A stretch of DNA of 64,000 nucleotides from an uncultured Pedosphaera sp. (GCA_903918755.1 CAIXFN010000024.1:22974-86973); one strand, 5' to 3'; positions 37,517-46,550 are shown, numbered from the stretch's first letter. Notes: generated from the sequence alone by a model not told the origin. A program made the numbers and translations.

Positions 37517-37932
37517 GCAACTTGAACCGTAGCCGGCTGCTGGCCTATATGGTGGTCCTGTTCCTGGCGGGGGCGGCCACGGGTGCGCTCATCACCTGGC
37601 AACTCGCGGAGCGCCATTTTGCGGCCCTCCGGCCGGCGCCGGATATCACGGCCTTGCTCCGGGACCGGCTGAAGGCCGCCGTGCCCCTGACCGCCGAGCA
37701 GCAGCTGCAGGTGGAACCCCTTTTGCAGCAGGCGGGCGCGCGCATGCAGCAAATGCGGGTCGATCACATCGCCCAGTATTCCCGGGCCCGGGCGGAGTTT
37801 TATCACCAATTGGAACCCCTGCTGACGCCCGCCCAGCGCCAGTCCTTAGCCACGATGGAAAACAAGTATTTGGAAGACATCCAGCGGCGGTATAATTTGC
37901 CGCCGGACAAGGCCGGGGGGAAGAATCCGTGA
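37513..37932 (+). CDS. Anchored periplasmic LTXXQ/CnrX-like protein
   Basis: 139 residues: an N-terminal anchor (LLAYMVVLFLAGAATGALI) then a helical periplasmic domain. It carries the phrase VPLTAEQQLQVEPLLQ and a second LTPAQRQSLATM, the two LTxxQ motifs of the Spy/CpxP/CnrX/ZraP helical-hairpin family. Such proteins sense or chaperone at the envelope; CnrX senses metal and controls an ECF sigma through CnrY. Because it is the third gene of an ATGA-coupled sigma/anti-sigma/sensor trio, the same arrangement is likely here. No obvious metal-binding His/Cys cluster apart from single His residues (RHFAAL, VDHIAQ), so the signal is unknown. Confidence 0.7.
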   Translation: MSNLNRSRLLAYMVVLFLAGAATGALITWQLAERHFAALRPAPDITALLRDRLKAAVPLTAEQQLQVEPLLQQAGARMQQMRVDHIAQYSRARAEFYHQLEPLLTPAQRQSLATMENKYLEDIQRRYNLPPDKAGGKNP

Positions 37933-38114
37933 AGTTGCCCCGGGGCGGGGGATTCCGCCGGCTGGTCCAACTGGGGGCGCCTGCGCGTTTCCGGCCATTT
38001 GCGCCCTTCCGGCATGACCCGGCCGCCAAGTCTTCCGCAACCGCGGGATTGCCTCGCCGTTCCGCCTGGGGCACGCTGGTCCACAATCATGGTTTTGAGC
38101 GGGAGAATCTGGAA

Positions 38115-39191
38115 TTGAACTGCGCCACGGAGATTTTGCCGACGCACAACGCGGCCCTTTTTCAAGCCGCAGTGCGTCGCGCGGCGGCGGCCTTGCGGGC
38201 GGGCGAATTGGTCGCCTTGCCCACCGAAACCGTTTATGGCCTGGCCGCCAATGCTTTGGATGCCGCGGCGGTCGCCCGCATCTTCGCGGCCAAGGACCGC
38301 CCGGCCCACAACCCCGTAATCGTGCATGTCGCCGATCTGGACATGGCCCGCCAATGCGCCGCGAGTTGGCCGGACACGGCGACCGCGTTGGCCCGGGCTT
38401 TCTGGCCGGGGCCGCTCACCCTGGTACTGCCTCGTTCAGCCGCCATCCCGGATGCCGTCACGGCCGGGGGCCCCACCGTGGGCATCCGTTGGCCCAGCCA
38501 TCCCATCATCCAGGCGGTGATTCGGGAATGCGGGTTTCCGCTGGCTGCCCCCAGCGCCAATCCCGCCAACCGGGTTTCCCCCACGAACGCCACCCATGTG
38601 TTCAAAAGTCTGGGCGGGCGCGTGCGCCTGGTGGTGGACGGGGGCCAATCCCAGGTGGGTATTGAGTCGACGGTCGTGGATTTGACCCGCCAGCCGGCGC
38701 GCGTCCTGCGACCCGGCATGATCAGTGAAGCCGCCATCCGGAGCGTGATCCCGGCCGCGTTTGCCGCGGATTCCTCCGGTGACACCGGGGCACCGGCTGG
38801 CGCCCTGCGCAGCCCCGGCCAATTACCCCGGCATTACTCCCCGCGCGCGCGGCTGGAAATTCGCGCCTGGCGGGACGAAGCGGACCTGCAGGCCCAACTC
38901 GTCACCCTGGGGGTGTCGCCCACCGCGGTCCATGTGCTGGCGCACACCGTGATTCCGCTGGGTGCGGGCTTCGGTTCGGTGAGCGTGATTCCGCATGATG
39001 CGGAGGCGTTCGCCCGGGCCCTGTATGGTGAATTGCACCAATGCGACGCGGCCGGGGCGGAATTGATCATCATCGAGGCAATTCCCGGGACGGATGAATG
39101 GCAGGCCATCGCGGATCGTCTCAAACGGGCGGCAATGTCGGATTTGACGACTAAATCAGAATCGGGCACACTTCCAATTCCATGCAACTGA
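38115..39191 (+). CDS. L-threonylcarbamoyladenylate synthase (Sua5 type)
   Basis: About 358 residues if started at TTG 38115 (GGGAG upstream); a GTG at 37929 overlapping the previous stop would add 62 Arg/Pro/Ala-rich residues with no family similarity. The N-terminal YrdC domain has GELVALPTETVYGLAANA, the KDRPAHNPVIVHV strand (KxR) and PLAAPSANPANRVSPT (SxN), all ATP/threonine-site signatures. The following ~130 residues (after the RSPGQLPRHYSPRA linker) are the Sua5 C-terminal domain. It makes threonylcarbamoyl-AMP from Thr, bicarbonate and ATP for tRNA t6A37. Its stop overlaps the tolC-like start by 10 bp. Confidence 0.9.
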   Translation: MNCATEILPTHNAALFQAAVRRAAAALRAGELVALPTETVYGLAANALDAAAVARIFAAKDRPAHNPVIVHVADLDMARQCAASWPDTATALARAFWPGPLTLVLPRSAAIPDAVTAGGPTVGIRWPSHPIIQAVIRECGFPLAAPSANPANRVSPTNATHVFKSLGGRVRLVVDGGQSQVGIESTVVDLTRQPARVLRPGMISEAAIRSVIPAAFAADSSGDTGAPAGALRSPGQLPRHYSPRARLEIRAWRDEADLQAQLVTLGVSPTAVHVLAHTVIPLGAGFGSVSVIPHDAEAFARALYGELHQCDAAGAELIIIEAIPGTDEWQAIADRLKRAAMSDLTTKSESGTLPIPCN

Positions 39192-40708
39192 CCAAGATCA
39201 TATCGACGGGTTGCGCCTTCGTGGCGCTGGTGGCGGGCGCGCAAACCAATTCCGTCCAATCGGCCGCACCGGTTGCGGCGGCGGTGCCGGCCAATACCCG
39301 GGTGTTATCCTTGGAGGAGTGCGTGAAATTGGCCTTGGAACATAATCTGGACATCCAGATTCAGAAGTTCAATCCCGCCATTGATCGCCTCACCATCAAC
39401 GTTTCCTACGGCGCTTACGATCCGACTTTCCGATTTACGGCGAATGCCAGTTACAACGCCGCGCCGGCCGGCATCATCCCGGGCACCACCACCCCATATC
39501 CGGCCAACGTCCAGTCCGCCAGCAGTTATACCCCGGAAATCACCGGCTCCCTGCCTTCGGGTCTGACTTATGACATTACCGGCCCGTTGAGTGACCGCAC
39601 GGGGAATAGCGTCCCCCTGGGCACCCATTATAACAGCAGTCCCGGCATCACGCTGCGCCAGCCGCTGTTGAAGAACATGTGGATCGACAACACCCGTTAC
39701 CAGATCCTGCTGAACAAGGCCCAACTCAAGAGCGATGAACTGGGACTGCGTTTGCAGATCATGACCACGGTGAACAGTGTCAAGTCCGCCTATTTTAACC
39801 TGGTGTATGCCCGCGATAATGTGCAGGTCAAGGCCACCGCGCTGAAATTGGCGGAACAGTTGCTGGCGGAAAATCGTAAGAAAGTCGAAGTCGGCGCCCT
39901 GGCCCCGCTCGATGAAAAGCAGGCCCAATCCCAGGCCGCCTCCAGCAAGGCGGACGTCCTCGCCGCGGAACAGGCGCTCGAAGCGCAGGAAAATGTCCTG
40001 AAGGGGCTGATCACCGACAAATTCGACGAATGGTCCGCCATTACCCCGCTCCCGGCCGAACCGCTGGTTGCCATCGCCCCCGAATTGGATTTGCAACAAA
40101 GTTTGCGCTCCGGTGTCGCCAAGCGCCCCGATTACCTTCAAGCCAAGGTGAATGTGGAACGCCAGAACATCACGATCCGGTTTACCAAGAACCAGGTTTT
40201 TCCTGAATTGGACCTGACGGGCAGTTATGGTCGGAATGCCTCCGATGCCACTTTTGACAGTAATATCGGGGATATTGCCAGTGGCAACGCCCCTTACTAT
40301 TCCGCCGGCGTGTTTGTCTCCATCCCGTTGGGCAATGTGGCCGCGCGCAACAACCTTAAATCAGCCAAGGTCACCGCGAAGCAATTGATCTCCCAATTGA
40401 AGAAGTTGGAACAAAACGTCGTGATTGCCATCGACAACGACGTCAAAACCATCCGGAGCGATTACCAACGGGTGCAGGCCACCCGCGAGGCGAGCGAATA
40501 CGCCAAAGCCGCCCTGGAAGCCGAGCAAAAGAAGCTCGAAAATGGCAAGAGCACCAGCTTTGTCGTGCTCCAACTCCAATCGAATCTCACCACCGCCCGC
40601 TCCGCTGAAATCCGGGCGCTGGCCGATTATAATATTGCCGTGCAGCAATTGGCATTCGACGACGGCACTCTGCTGGAAAAGAGCTACATCGGCGTGACTG
40701 TGAAATAG
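39182..40708 (+). CDS. TolC-family outer-membrane efflux protein
   Basis: 508 residues with a signal peptide (TGCAFVALVAGAQ). Two OEP repeats: first LSLEECVKLALEHNLDIQIQ to ~residue 280 with the long helices KSAYFNLVYARDNVQV and EVGALAPLDEKQAQSQ, second from ~300 with FPELDLTGSYGRNASDA, ENGKSTSFVVLQLQSNL and SAEIRALADYNIAVQQL. This is the TolC/OprM trimeric exit duct of tripartite efflux or type I secretion. No MFP or RND/ABC partner is adjacent, so it may serve several pumps or act with distant ones. The start codon lies inside the Sua5 gene, suggesting read-through transcription. Confidence 0.92.
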   Translation: MQLTKIISTGCAFVALVAGAQTNSVQSAAPVAAAVPANTRVLSLEECVKLALEHNLDIQIQKFNPAIDRLTINVSYGAYDPTFRFTANASYNAAPAGIIPGTTTPYPANVQSASSYTPEITGSLPSGLTYDITGPLSDRTGNSVPLGTHYNSSPGITLRQPLLKNMWIDNTRYQILLNKAQLKSDELGLRLQIMTTVNSVKSAYFNLVYARDNVQVKATALKLAEQLLAENRKKVEVGALAPLDEKQAQSQAASSKADVLAAEQALEAQENVLKGLITDKFDEWSAITPLPAEPLVAIAPELDLQQSLRSGVAKRPDYLQAKVNVERQNITIRFTKNQVFPELDLTGSYGRNASDATFDSNIGDIASGNAPYYSAGVFVSIPLGNVAARNNLKSAKVTAKQLISQLKKLEQNVVIAIDNDVKTIRSDYQRVQATREASEYAKAALEAEQKKLENGKSTSFVVLQLQSNLTTARSAEIRALADYNIAVQQLAFDDGTLLEKSYIGVTVK

Positions 40709-40775
40709 CGGTGCGCGTCTCTTTTAGGCAAAAAATGGAGTTGTCGGCCGCCGCGGGTTGCGAAAAGCTGGTGCC

Positions 40776-41132
40776 TTGAAACCTGCTTTAGGTAAAAGTC
40801 TCGGCAATTTGTTGGACCGGCCAGCGGCCGGAGCCGCCGGCCCGGCCATGCTGGCTCCCGCTCCTGCCCCGGGTGCCGGCGTTCGCACGCTGCTGCAAGG
40901 GCAACCGCCCGCCATGGTCCTGCCCCGCACCTCCAACCAGCCGGTGCTTCCCCGTTGGTATTATTTCGCGGCCGATTTCATTCTGGTGCAATTGGCCATC
41001 CTGCTCGTCTGGCCCGGGAGCGGCCGGATATCCCGGACCCGGCTGGTGGTCGTGGCCGCTTTGATCCTCACCGCCTGCGTGCTCGGAATGGCCGGTTGCC
41101 TTTCCCGGCCCGCTCGTGATTCCGCCGATTGA
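40776..41132 (+). CDS. Small membrane protein of unknown function
   Basis: 118 residues if started at TTG 40776 (TTG 40758 adds six residues). It has a Pro/Ala/Gly-rich N-terminal half and two closely spaced membrane helices (WYYFAADFILVQLAILLVW and LVVVAALILTACVLGMAG), ending just after the second. Coding is supported by the hydrophobic pattern and by position between same-strand genes (67 bp after tolC, 80 bp before the J-domain gene), but there is no ATG start and no family similarity, so it is provisional. Confidence 0.5.
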   Translation: MKPALGKSLGNLLDRPAAGAAGPAMLAPAPAPGAGVRTLLQGQPPAMVLPRTSNQPVLPRWYYFAADFILVQLAILLVWPGSGRISRTRLVVVAALILTACVLGMAGCLSRPARDSAD

Positions 41133-41212
41133 TCCCTTCCGGCCTCGCCGGATCGGCCAATCCGAAATGGTTTGAACCGATCGATTGCGGGAGCAAGACT
41201 CGGTGGAGAGTT

Positions 41213-42160
41213 ATGGATGATCTTACGCGAGCTTATCAAGTGCTGGGTTTGACTCCCCCCGTCTCGGCGGAGCAGGTCAAACGAGCCTATCGCGATCTGG
41301 TCAAGGTCTGGCACCCCGACCGGTTCGGCCATGATGAACGCCTCCAACAGGCCGCCCAGGAAAAGCTCAAGGAAATCAACGGCGCTTACGAAGTCTTGTT
41401 GGCCGGCCTTTTCGCCGAAGGCACGACCCCTGCCCCGGAACCAGCGCCGGATTCTTCGCCCAACCCGCCCCCCGATCCAGCCGGGAGAACCAGGGGTGGC
41501 TACTTCAACCGTTCCGTCGTGGGCCTCACCATTGCCGTGGTGTTGCTGCTGGCCCTGGTTGCCGGAGTGGCCTGGCGGGCTTGGCGATCGCCGGCCGGAA
41601 CTACCGCCTCCGCATCTCATCCCGCGTCCAAAGCCAGTTCCGGACCAACCCCCGAAATGCCGCCCGGCAAGCTGATTGCCAGCCAAATGCTGACGGTCGC
41701 GGATGATTTCGTGGTGGAGGTTTATCAGAACGGCCGCCGGCTTCCCGATGAGAAACGTAATCTCGTGGGCGAAACTCACGGCGCCACCACGGAACAATTG
41801 ACTCTGGCGGTGCATGAAGGCGATTGGCTGGTGTTCAATGTGGTGAACGACCGGTTCCGCTGGGGCGGGGCTTGTTATTTTGGGGCGGCGGGTATGGATT
41901 CCCGTGGCAATGTAACCTTTGTCTCCGAACGAAAAAGCGGTCAGTGGAGCTCTTGTGATGACCCGGGCGCGGTGCCGCGGTTCATCGCCGAAGCGGATTA
42001 TCTGGCCGCGGATGCCGTTCACGAAATTCCGAATGTTTGGTCGCAAGGCGATGGGGAACTCAGCCAGCGACTGGGAAAATGGACCGGCGAGCCCATCTGG
42101 GGTACGAACCGGAATACGTGGTTGAAATACCGGGCTCCGCGCGCTTCCCCCGCTCCCTAA
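41213..42160 (+). CDS. J-domain protein with a C-terminal membrane-linked domain
   Basis: 315 residues from ATG 41213, preceded by GGTGGAGAG. Residues 3-68 are a DnaJ J-domain with the intact HPD motif (His34-Pro35-Asp36 in VKVWHPDRFGHDE), so it can stimulate a DnaK ATPase. A Pro-rich linker (~75-100) leads to one membrane helix (~105-125), putting the ~180-residue C-terminal domain outside the cytoplasm. That domain begins LIASQMLTVADDFVVEVYQNG, has WGGACYFGAAGMDSRG and is not recognised. Membrane J-proteins recruit Hsp70 to a membrane site; here the client is unknown. Confidence 0.82.
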   Translation: MDDLTRAYQVLGLTPPVSAEQVKRAYRDLVKVWHPDRFGHDERLQQAAQEKLKEINGAYEVLLAGLFAEGTTPAPEPAPDSSPNPPPDPAGRTRGGYFNRSVVGLTIAVVLLLALVAGVAWRAWRSPAGTTASASHPASKASSGPTPEMPPGKLIASQMLTVADDFVVEVYQNGRRLPDEKRNLVGETHGATTEQLTLAVHEGDWLVFNVVNDRFRWGGACYFGAAGMDSRGNVTFVSERKSGQWSSCDDPGAVPRFIAEADYLAADAVHEIPNVWSQGDGELSQRLGKWTGEPIWGTNRNTWLKYRAPRASPAP

Positions 42161-42182
42161 TTTCGACTAATCTTGATCTTGC

Positions 42183-43745
42183 ATGATTCGCCGCCTGCTC
42201 CAGATCAATGCCGTGATCATCGGGTTCCTCGCGTCGATCCTTTTGCTTTACCCCTGCCTTCGGGCCGCGCTGGACCTCACCGATCCCGCCCTTCGCCAAC
42301 CGGGTATACCGCAGTCCGCCTGGCGACTCTATCGCAACCTTACCCCGCGTTTCGCCGCCTGGGCCACCGCGCGGGCGGCTTCCGGGCGGGCCGAAGTCTT
42401 ATCCACCAACGATATTTCGGGCACCGAGTGGCCGCTCTTTGGTTCGCTGTTCTACCTCTGGGGGGTGGAGAATCTGCAGGCAGCGTGGGACGCGGGCGAT
42501 CACACGTCCCGGATCGAACCCCGGATTTTTGCGCACGATGCCATCGTGGCGGCCTCCGAACTGGTGGTGGATCCCCGGCAGGCGGGCTGGGTCCGCCGGC
42601 ATTGGGGTGAGGACTACCTCCACCGGGAGAACCTCTTTTACCGCATGCTTCTGATCGGTTCGCTCGCCGCCCGCGAGCATCTGCTGCGGGACCACGCCCA
42701 TTTCGATCTCCTGCGCGACCAGGTCGAATCCCTCGCCAGTGAACTGGATGCCTCGGCCACCGGCCTGTTGGACGATTATCCCGGCCAATGCTATCCCGGT
42801 GATGTGGCGGCCGCCTGGGCCTGTATCAAGCGGGCGGACATCGTGCTGGGCACGGACCATTCGCGCCTCATTAATCGCGCTTTGCGCGGTTTCACCGGAG
42901 CCCGCACCACCCGGCGTCAGTTGCCTCCCTACTCGGCCGATTCCCGGCGCGGGGTGCCCCTTTCGGATGCCCGCGGCTGCGCCAATTCCTACTTCGGCCT
43001 GCTGGCCCCGGAACTGTGGCCCACCGCGGCGCGTGAGTGGTTTGCGATTTACGATCAAACCTTTTGGCAGGATCGCTATGCCATAGCCGGTTACCGGGAA
43101 TTTGCCCCGAACTCACCGCATCCAGAATGGACCGCGGATGTGGATGCCGGTCCGGTGGTGGCGGGTTTTGGGGTTTCCGCTTCCGCCTTCGGCATGGGGG
43201 CGAGCCGGAAAAATGGCCGGCTGGACCGGGCCTATCCCCTGGCGGCGGAGTTGCTCGTTACGGTGGGCGAACTTCCCGGCGGGGCGCTGGCCATTCCCCG
43301 CCTGCTCTCCAACCAGACGGATGCCCCACTCCTGGGTGAGGCGGCGATTCTCTGGCAACTGAGCATCGTTCCCGAAAAAGGCGTTCTTCTCAAAACAGGC
43401 GGAGCACTCCCCGGCTATGTTTACGTCATGTTGATCGTTCCCGGCGTGTTGGGCGTTTGGGGCCTCCTGCATTCGGTCTGGGTTTTCCGGGATTCCCGAC
43501 GCCGGCGCACCGACCCCGAAGTCCGCGCTCCCGGATTGCAGGCCGCTCTTTGGGCTGGGTTGCTGGGGGGGGCCATCTTCGCCGGGGTCACCGGCCATGC
43601 GGTAATGGCGCTGGTGCTGTTACTTGCAACCGTGAGCGTTCCGCGCGTGAAGAAAATTAAAATCCCACGGGCCACCGAGGATTGGGAGACGAACAGCTCG
43701 CTCCCAACCACGAAAAAGGAGGACCGGCCAGCGCCCCCTAAATGA
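42183..43745 (+). CDS. Membrane protein with possible (alpha/alpha)-barrel catalytic domain
   Basis: 520 residues: an N-terminal membrane helix (INAVIIGFLASILLLYPCL), a ~370-residue soluble helical domain and two or three C-terminal helices (~395-415, ~455-485). The soluble part has RENLFYRMLLIGSLAAREHL, then LLDDYPGQCYPGDVAAA and GTDHSRL, a pattern that by eye resembles the linalool dehydratase/isomerase-like (alpha/alpha)6 fold (ENIMY ... GTDY), but similarity is weak and key residues are not all matched. It begins 22 bp after the J-domain gene. Function unknown. Confidence 0.6.
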   Translation: MIRRLLQINAVIIGFLASILLLYPCLRAALDLTDPALRQPGIPQSAWRLYRNLTPRFAAWATARAASGRAEVLSTNDISGTEWPLFGSLFYLWGVENLQAAWDAGDHTSRIEPRIFAHDAIVAASELVVDPRQAGWVRRHWGEDYLHRENLFYRMLLIGSLAAREHLLRDHAHFDLLRDQVESLASELDASATGLLDDYPGQCYPGDVAAAWACIKRADIVLGTDHSRLINRALRGFTGARTTRRQLPPYSADSRRGVPLSDARGCANSYFGLLAPELWPTAAREWFAIYDQTFWQDRYAIAGYREFAPNSPHPEWTADVDAGPVVAGFGVSASAFGMGASRKNGRLDRAYPLAAELLVTVGELPGGALAIPRLLSNQTDAPLLGEAAILWQLSIVPEKGVLLKTGGALPGYVYVMLIVPGVLGVWGLLHSVWVFRDSRRRRTDPEVRAPGLQAALWAGLLGGAIFAGVTGHAVMALVLLLATVSVPRVKKIKIPRATEDWETNSSLPTTKKEDRPAPPK

Positions 43746-43752
43746 TGGGACT

Positions 43753-43772
43753 GGGCGGGTTCGCACCCGCCC
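43753..43772. terminator. Hairpin between two convergent genes
   Basis: Perfect 8 bp stem GGGCGGGT / ACCCGCCC with a TCGC loop, located between the stops of the membrane-protein gene (43745) and frr (43782). There is no T run on either side, so termination would be weak or Rho-assisted; position suggests a bidirectional function. Confidence 0.45.
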
Positions 43773-43781
43773 GAAAATCGC

Positions 43782-44342
43782 TCAAACCGTCAGGATTTCT
43801 TTTTCCTTGTGGGCGAGATGGACTTCGATCTTGGCGATGAATTGATCGGTCAGCTTCTGCACTTCCTTTTCCGCGCCTTCCACCTGGTCCTCGGTCACGC
43901 CGCCGGCTTTGCCATCCTTCTTCAGCAGTTCCATGGCGTCGCGGCGGACGTGCCGGATTGCCACCTTGCCGTCCTCGGCCATCTTCTTGACGATTTTGAT
44001 GAACTCCAAACGCCGTTCCTGACTCAGCTCAGGCAGCACGATCCGGATGTTTTTCTTGTCCACCATCGGGTTGAGCCCAAGGTTGCTCTTCTGGATCGCC
44101 TTTTCAATCGCATGCACGGTGCTGGCGTCCCAGGGCTGGATCAGCAGCATCCGGGGTTCGGGCGTGGTGATGCCGGCCAGTTCGCGGATCCGCATCTGGG
44201 AGCCGTAGGTATCCACGAGAATGTTTTCCACCAGCGATGGCGAGGCTTTGCCGGTGCGCACCCCCGCGAACTCGTGCTGCACCACTTCCTCAGTCTTCAC
44301 CATCTTCTCTTCCGCTTCCAAAAGAATGTCGTCCAATGCCAT
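43782..44342 (-). CDS. frr: Ribosome recycling factor
   Basis: 186 residues, the standard length (185). The family phrases FAGVRTGKASPSLVENI, PEPRMLLIQPWDAS, KAIQKSNLGLNP and RIVLPELSQERRLEFIK are complete. RRF, with EF-G, splits post-termination ribosomes. In most bacteria frr follows pyrH (and often tsf/rpsB); here it stands alone on the minus strand, with a TPR gene divergently 157 bp upstream. ATG 44342 fits family N-termini. Confidence 0.97.
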   Translation of the reverse strand: MALDDILLEAEEKMVKTEEVVQHEFAGVRTGKASPSLVENILVDTYGSQMRIRELAGITTPEPRMLLIQPWDASTVHAIEKAIQKSNLGLNPMVDKKNIRIVLPELSQERRLEFIKIVKKMAEDGKVAIRHVRRDAMELLKKDGKAGGVTEDQVEGAEKEVQKLTDQFIAKIEVHLAHKEKEILTV

Positions 44343-44499
44343 AGTCTAGCGACCATAACATAGGCTCGTGCCCCTGTATAGGTCCTTCCATCCCCGGTAA
44401 ATCCCTCCGGCTTGTGCCGGCCACCGTCGGATTTGCTTGCCTCCATGGCGGGCACTCAACCAAAGTTAAATCGGTTGGCCCCCCGGGCCTTCCTTGGAC

Positions 44500-45657
44500 A
44501 TGAAAAAGCGCACCCTTATCCTCCTGGTCCCGTTGCTCCTGCTGGCGACCGCGGCGGAAGTGGCGTTGCTGGTTTGGACGCTGGGTTCCGCCCGGGATTT
44601 TGTGACCACGACCTGGATCACGCCGCAAAAGCTGAACCAGCACCTGACCGCCGCCGAGGAAATCGTCGAAAAGGACGACTGGGATGCCGCCATCCGCGAA
44701 TTCACCGAGGCTTTGGTGATCGAGCCCCAATCGACCGATGCCTTCATCGGCCGCGGCAAGGCGTATCTGGAGAAGAATGATTACGAGCACGCCCTGGGCG
44801 ATTTCACTGCCGCGGTGGGCATCGATGCCACTTCCGCGGAAGCCTACGAATGGCGGGGCTACACCTACACCCTGCAGGGCAAGCTGGAAGCAGCGATCTC
44901 GGATTACGACAAAGCCATCGAATTGGAGACGGACGCCGATGACCCTTCGGTTTATGAGCGTCGGGCGTTTGCGCGGGTCTTGAAAGGGGATATTGATGAA
45001 TCCATCGCCGATTACGACACCGCCATCCGGCGCAAAGGCGGGGAAGATGCCGGGCTGTCCGCCGGCCGGGGCTACGCCTACGAACAGAAGGCCGACTGGG
45101 AGCATGCCCTCGCCGATTACGACACCGCGCTCCGTTTGGATGCCAAGGATGCCAAGGTCTATGCCGCCCGGGGCGGCGTGCACGGCCATCGCCAGGAGTG
45201 GGAGGAAGCCCTCCGGGATTATGATGAGGCCTTGCGGTTGGATCCTGCCGATGCGGAAGTACGCGTGGCGCGGGGCATGGTCTTCATCGAGCAGGGAAAA
45301 TGGGAAACTGCCGTGACCGATTTCCGGGAAGCCGTCCGGCTCGCCCCCCGGAAGTTCGCGGGTTACAACAGTCTCGCGTGGGTCCTGGCGACCAGTCCGG
45401 TGGCAAAAATTCGCAATGGCACGGAAGCCGTCACCCTGGCCACCAAAGGCTGTGAATTGAGCAAGTGGAAGCTGGGTGGCTTGATCGACACCCTCGCGGC
45501 TGCGTACGCGGAAACCGGGGATTTTGACCAGGCCATCAAATATCAGGCGGATGCCTTGCAATTGGCCCAGGCGGACGCCAAAGAAACCACGGAGATGGCC
45601 AAACGGCTGGCCCTTTACCAAAGTCACCAACCCTATCGCGAGCCCCCGCACCATTAA
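44500..45657 (+). CDS. Anchored TPR-repeat protein
   Basis: 385 residues from ATG 44500 (a TTG two codons earlier is possible). One N-terminal membrane helix (ILLVPLLLLATAAEVALLVW) followed by about eight tetratricopeptide units, e.g. WDAAIREFTEALVIEPQSTD, YEHALGDFTAAVGIDATSAE, WEEALRDYDEALRLDPADAE. TPR arrays hold protein complexes together; location in the periplasm is likely. It is followed 5 bp later by the methyltransferase and may be part of the same transcript as the downstream MoxR/vWA operon, where TPR proteins are common. Confidence 0.87.
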   Translation: MKKRTLILLVPLLLLATAAEVALLVWTLGSARDFVTTTWITPQKLNQHLTAAEEIVEKDDWDAAIREFTEALVIEPQSTDAFIGRGKAYLEKNDYEHALGDFTAAVGIDATSAEAYEWRGYTYTLQGKLEAAISDYDKAIELETDADDPSVYERRAFARVLKGDIDESIADYDTAIRRKGGEDAGLSAGRGYAYEQKADWEHALADYDTALRLDAKDAKVYAARGGVHGHRQEWEEALRDYDEALRLDPADAEVRVARGMVFIEQGKWETAVTDFREAVRLAPRKFAGYNSLAWVLATSPVAKIRNGTEAVTLATKGCELSKWKLGGLIDTLAAAYAETGDFDQAIKYQADALQLAQADAKETTEMAKRLALYQSHQPYREPPHH

Positions 45658-45662
45658 TTGCC

Positions 45663-46247
45663 ATGAGTCATACTGATTGGGAAGAACGTTACCAAACCGG
45701 CGACATGCCCTGGGAGAAAGGCGAAGCTTCCCCGGGCTTGGTTGACTTTCTGACCACCCGCGCCGGGTTGCCCCGGGGCAAAGTTTGCGTGCCGGGCTGC
45801 GGGACCGGGCACGATGTCCGGGCTTGGGCCGCGGCCGGCTTTGCCGTGACCGGTCTTGACCTGGCCCCGAGTGGGGTGCGCCTGGCGACCGAGCGTACCC
45901 AGGCCGCCGGTCTGACGGCAACATTTCGGCAGGCTGATTTTCTGGCTGAGACCGAACCGGAGCACGGGACATTTGACTGGCTCTTTGAACACACCCTCTT
46001 TTGCGCCATTAATCCGGTCGACCGCGAACGGTATGTGGCCGCCGTGCTGCGGCGGTTGCCGCCGGGCGGCAATTACCTGGCGGTGAATTACCTCATTCCC
46101 GATACCGATGGCCCCCCATTTGGCACCACCCGCCAGGAACTCTGGGACCGGTTTTCTCCGCATTTTGACCTGCTCGAGGAATGGGTGCCCCGCTCGTATC
46201 CCAATCGCACGGGACTGGAATTGATGCTTTGGTGGCGCCGGAAATAA
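45663..46247 (+). CDS. TPMT-like SAM-dependent methyltransferase
   Basis: 194 residues. Rossmann methyltransferase with motif I VCVPGCGTGHDVRAWA and GLDLAPSGVRLA; the start WEERYQTGDMPWEKGEASPG is characteristic of the thiopurine methyltransferase-like family in bacteria, and the C-terminal part includes FDWLFEHTLFCAINP. The natural substrate is not known: family members methylate thiols, thiopurines or tellurite/selenite species. Starts 5 bp after the TPR gene. Confidence 0.83.
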   Translation: MSHTDWEERYQTGDMPWEKGEASPGLVDFLTTRAGLPRGKVCVPGCGTGHDVRAWAAAGFAVTGLDLAPSGVRLATERTQAAGLTATFRQADFLAETEPEHGTFDWLFEHTLFCAINPVDRERYVAAVLRRLPPGGNYLAVNYLIPDTDGPPFGTTRQELWDRFSPHFDLLEEWVPRSYPNRTGLELMLWWRRK

Positions 46248-46313
46248 GCCTGTCGCCCAATTCTGACGTTTTTTCGGGTGTGTGATCCGCCGGAAGCGAC
46301 TATACTACTTACG

Positions 46314-46550
46314 ATGCCTCTCTACGAATATGAACTCTGCGAAGGTGACTGCAAGGTCTGCGGCGGGCACTTTACCTTGCGCCGTCCCCTGGATGCGAAG
46401 GAGTTGACCCAGTGCCCCGCCTGCAAGAAACCCGTCCGCAAAGTTTGGTCCACTTTTAATTCTCCGAAAACCCTGTCCATCTCCGACGCCAAAAAAGCGG
46501 GGTTTACGGTGCTCAAACGCGTCAACAAAGGCGAGTACGAGCGGCAATAG
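46314..46550 (+). CDS. FmdB-type zinc ribbon protein
   Basis: 78 residues from ATG 46314 (the frame continues upstream to 46278 without similarity). MPLYEYELCEGDCKVCGG and TQCPACKKPVRKVWS give the cysteines of a zinc ribbon of the FmdB family (CxxC...CxxC plus an extra Cys pair in this one). Role is uncertain; family members are often called putative regulators, originally from a formamidase locus. It is followed after 144 bp by the MoxR/vWA operon. Confidence 0.8.
   Translation: MPLYEYELCEGDCKVCGGHFTLRRPLDAKELTQCPACKKPVRKVWSTFNSPKTLSISDAKKAGFTVLKRVNKGEYERQ

Noticed and set aside
37929..38114. 62-residue N-terminal extension of Sua5 from GTG 37929
   Set aside because: Arg/Pro/Ala-rich, not similar to Sua5 N-termini, although the 4 bp overlap with the previous stop keeps it possible.
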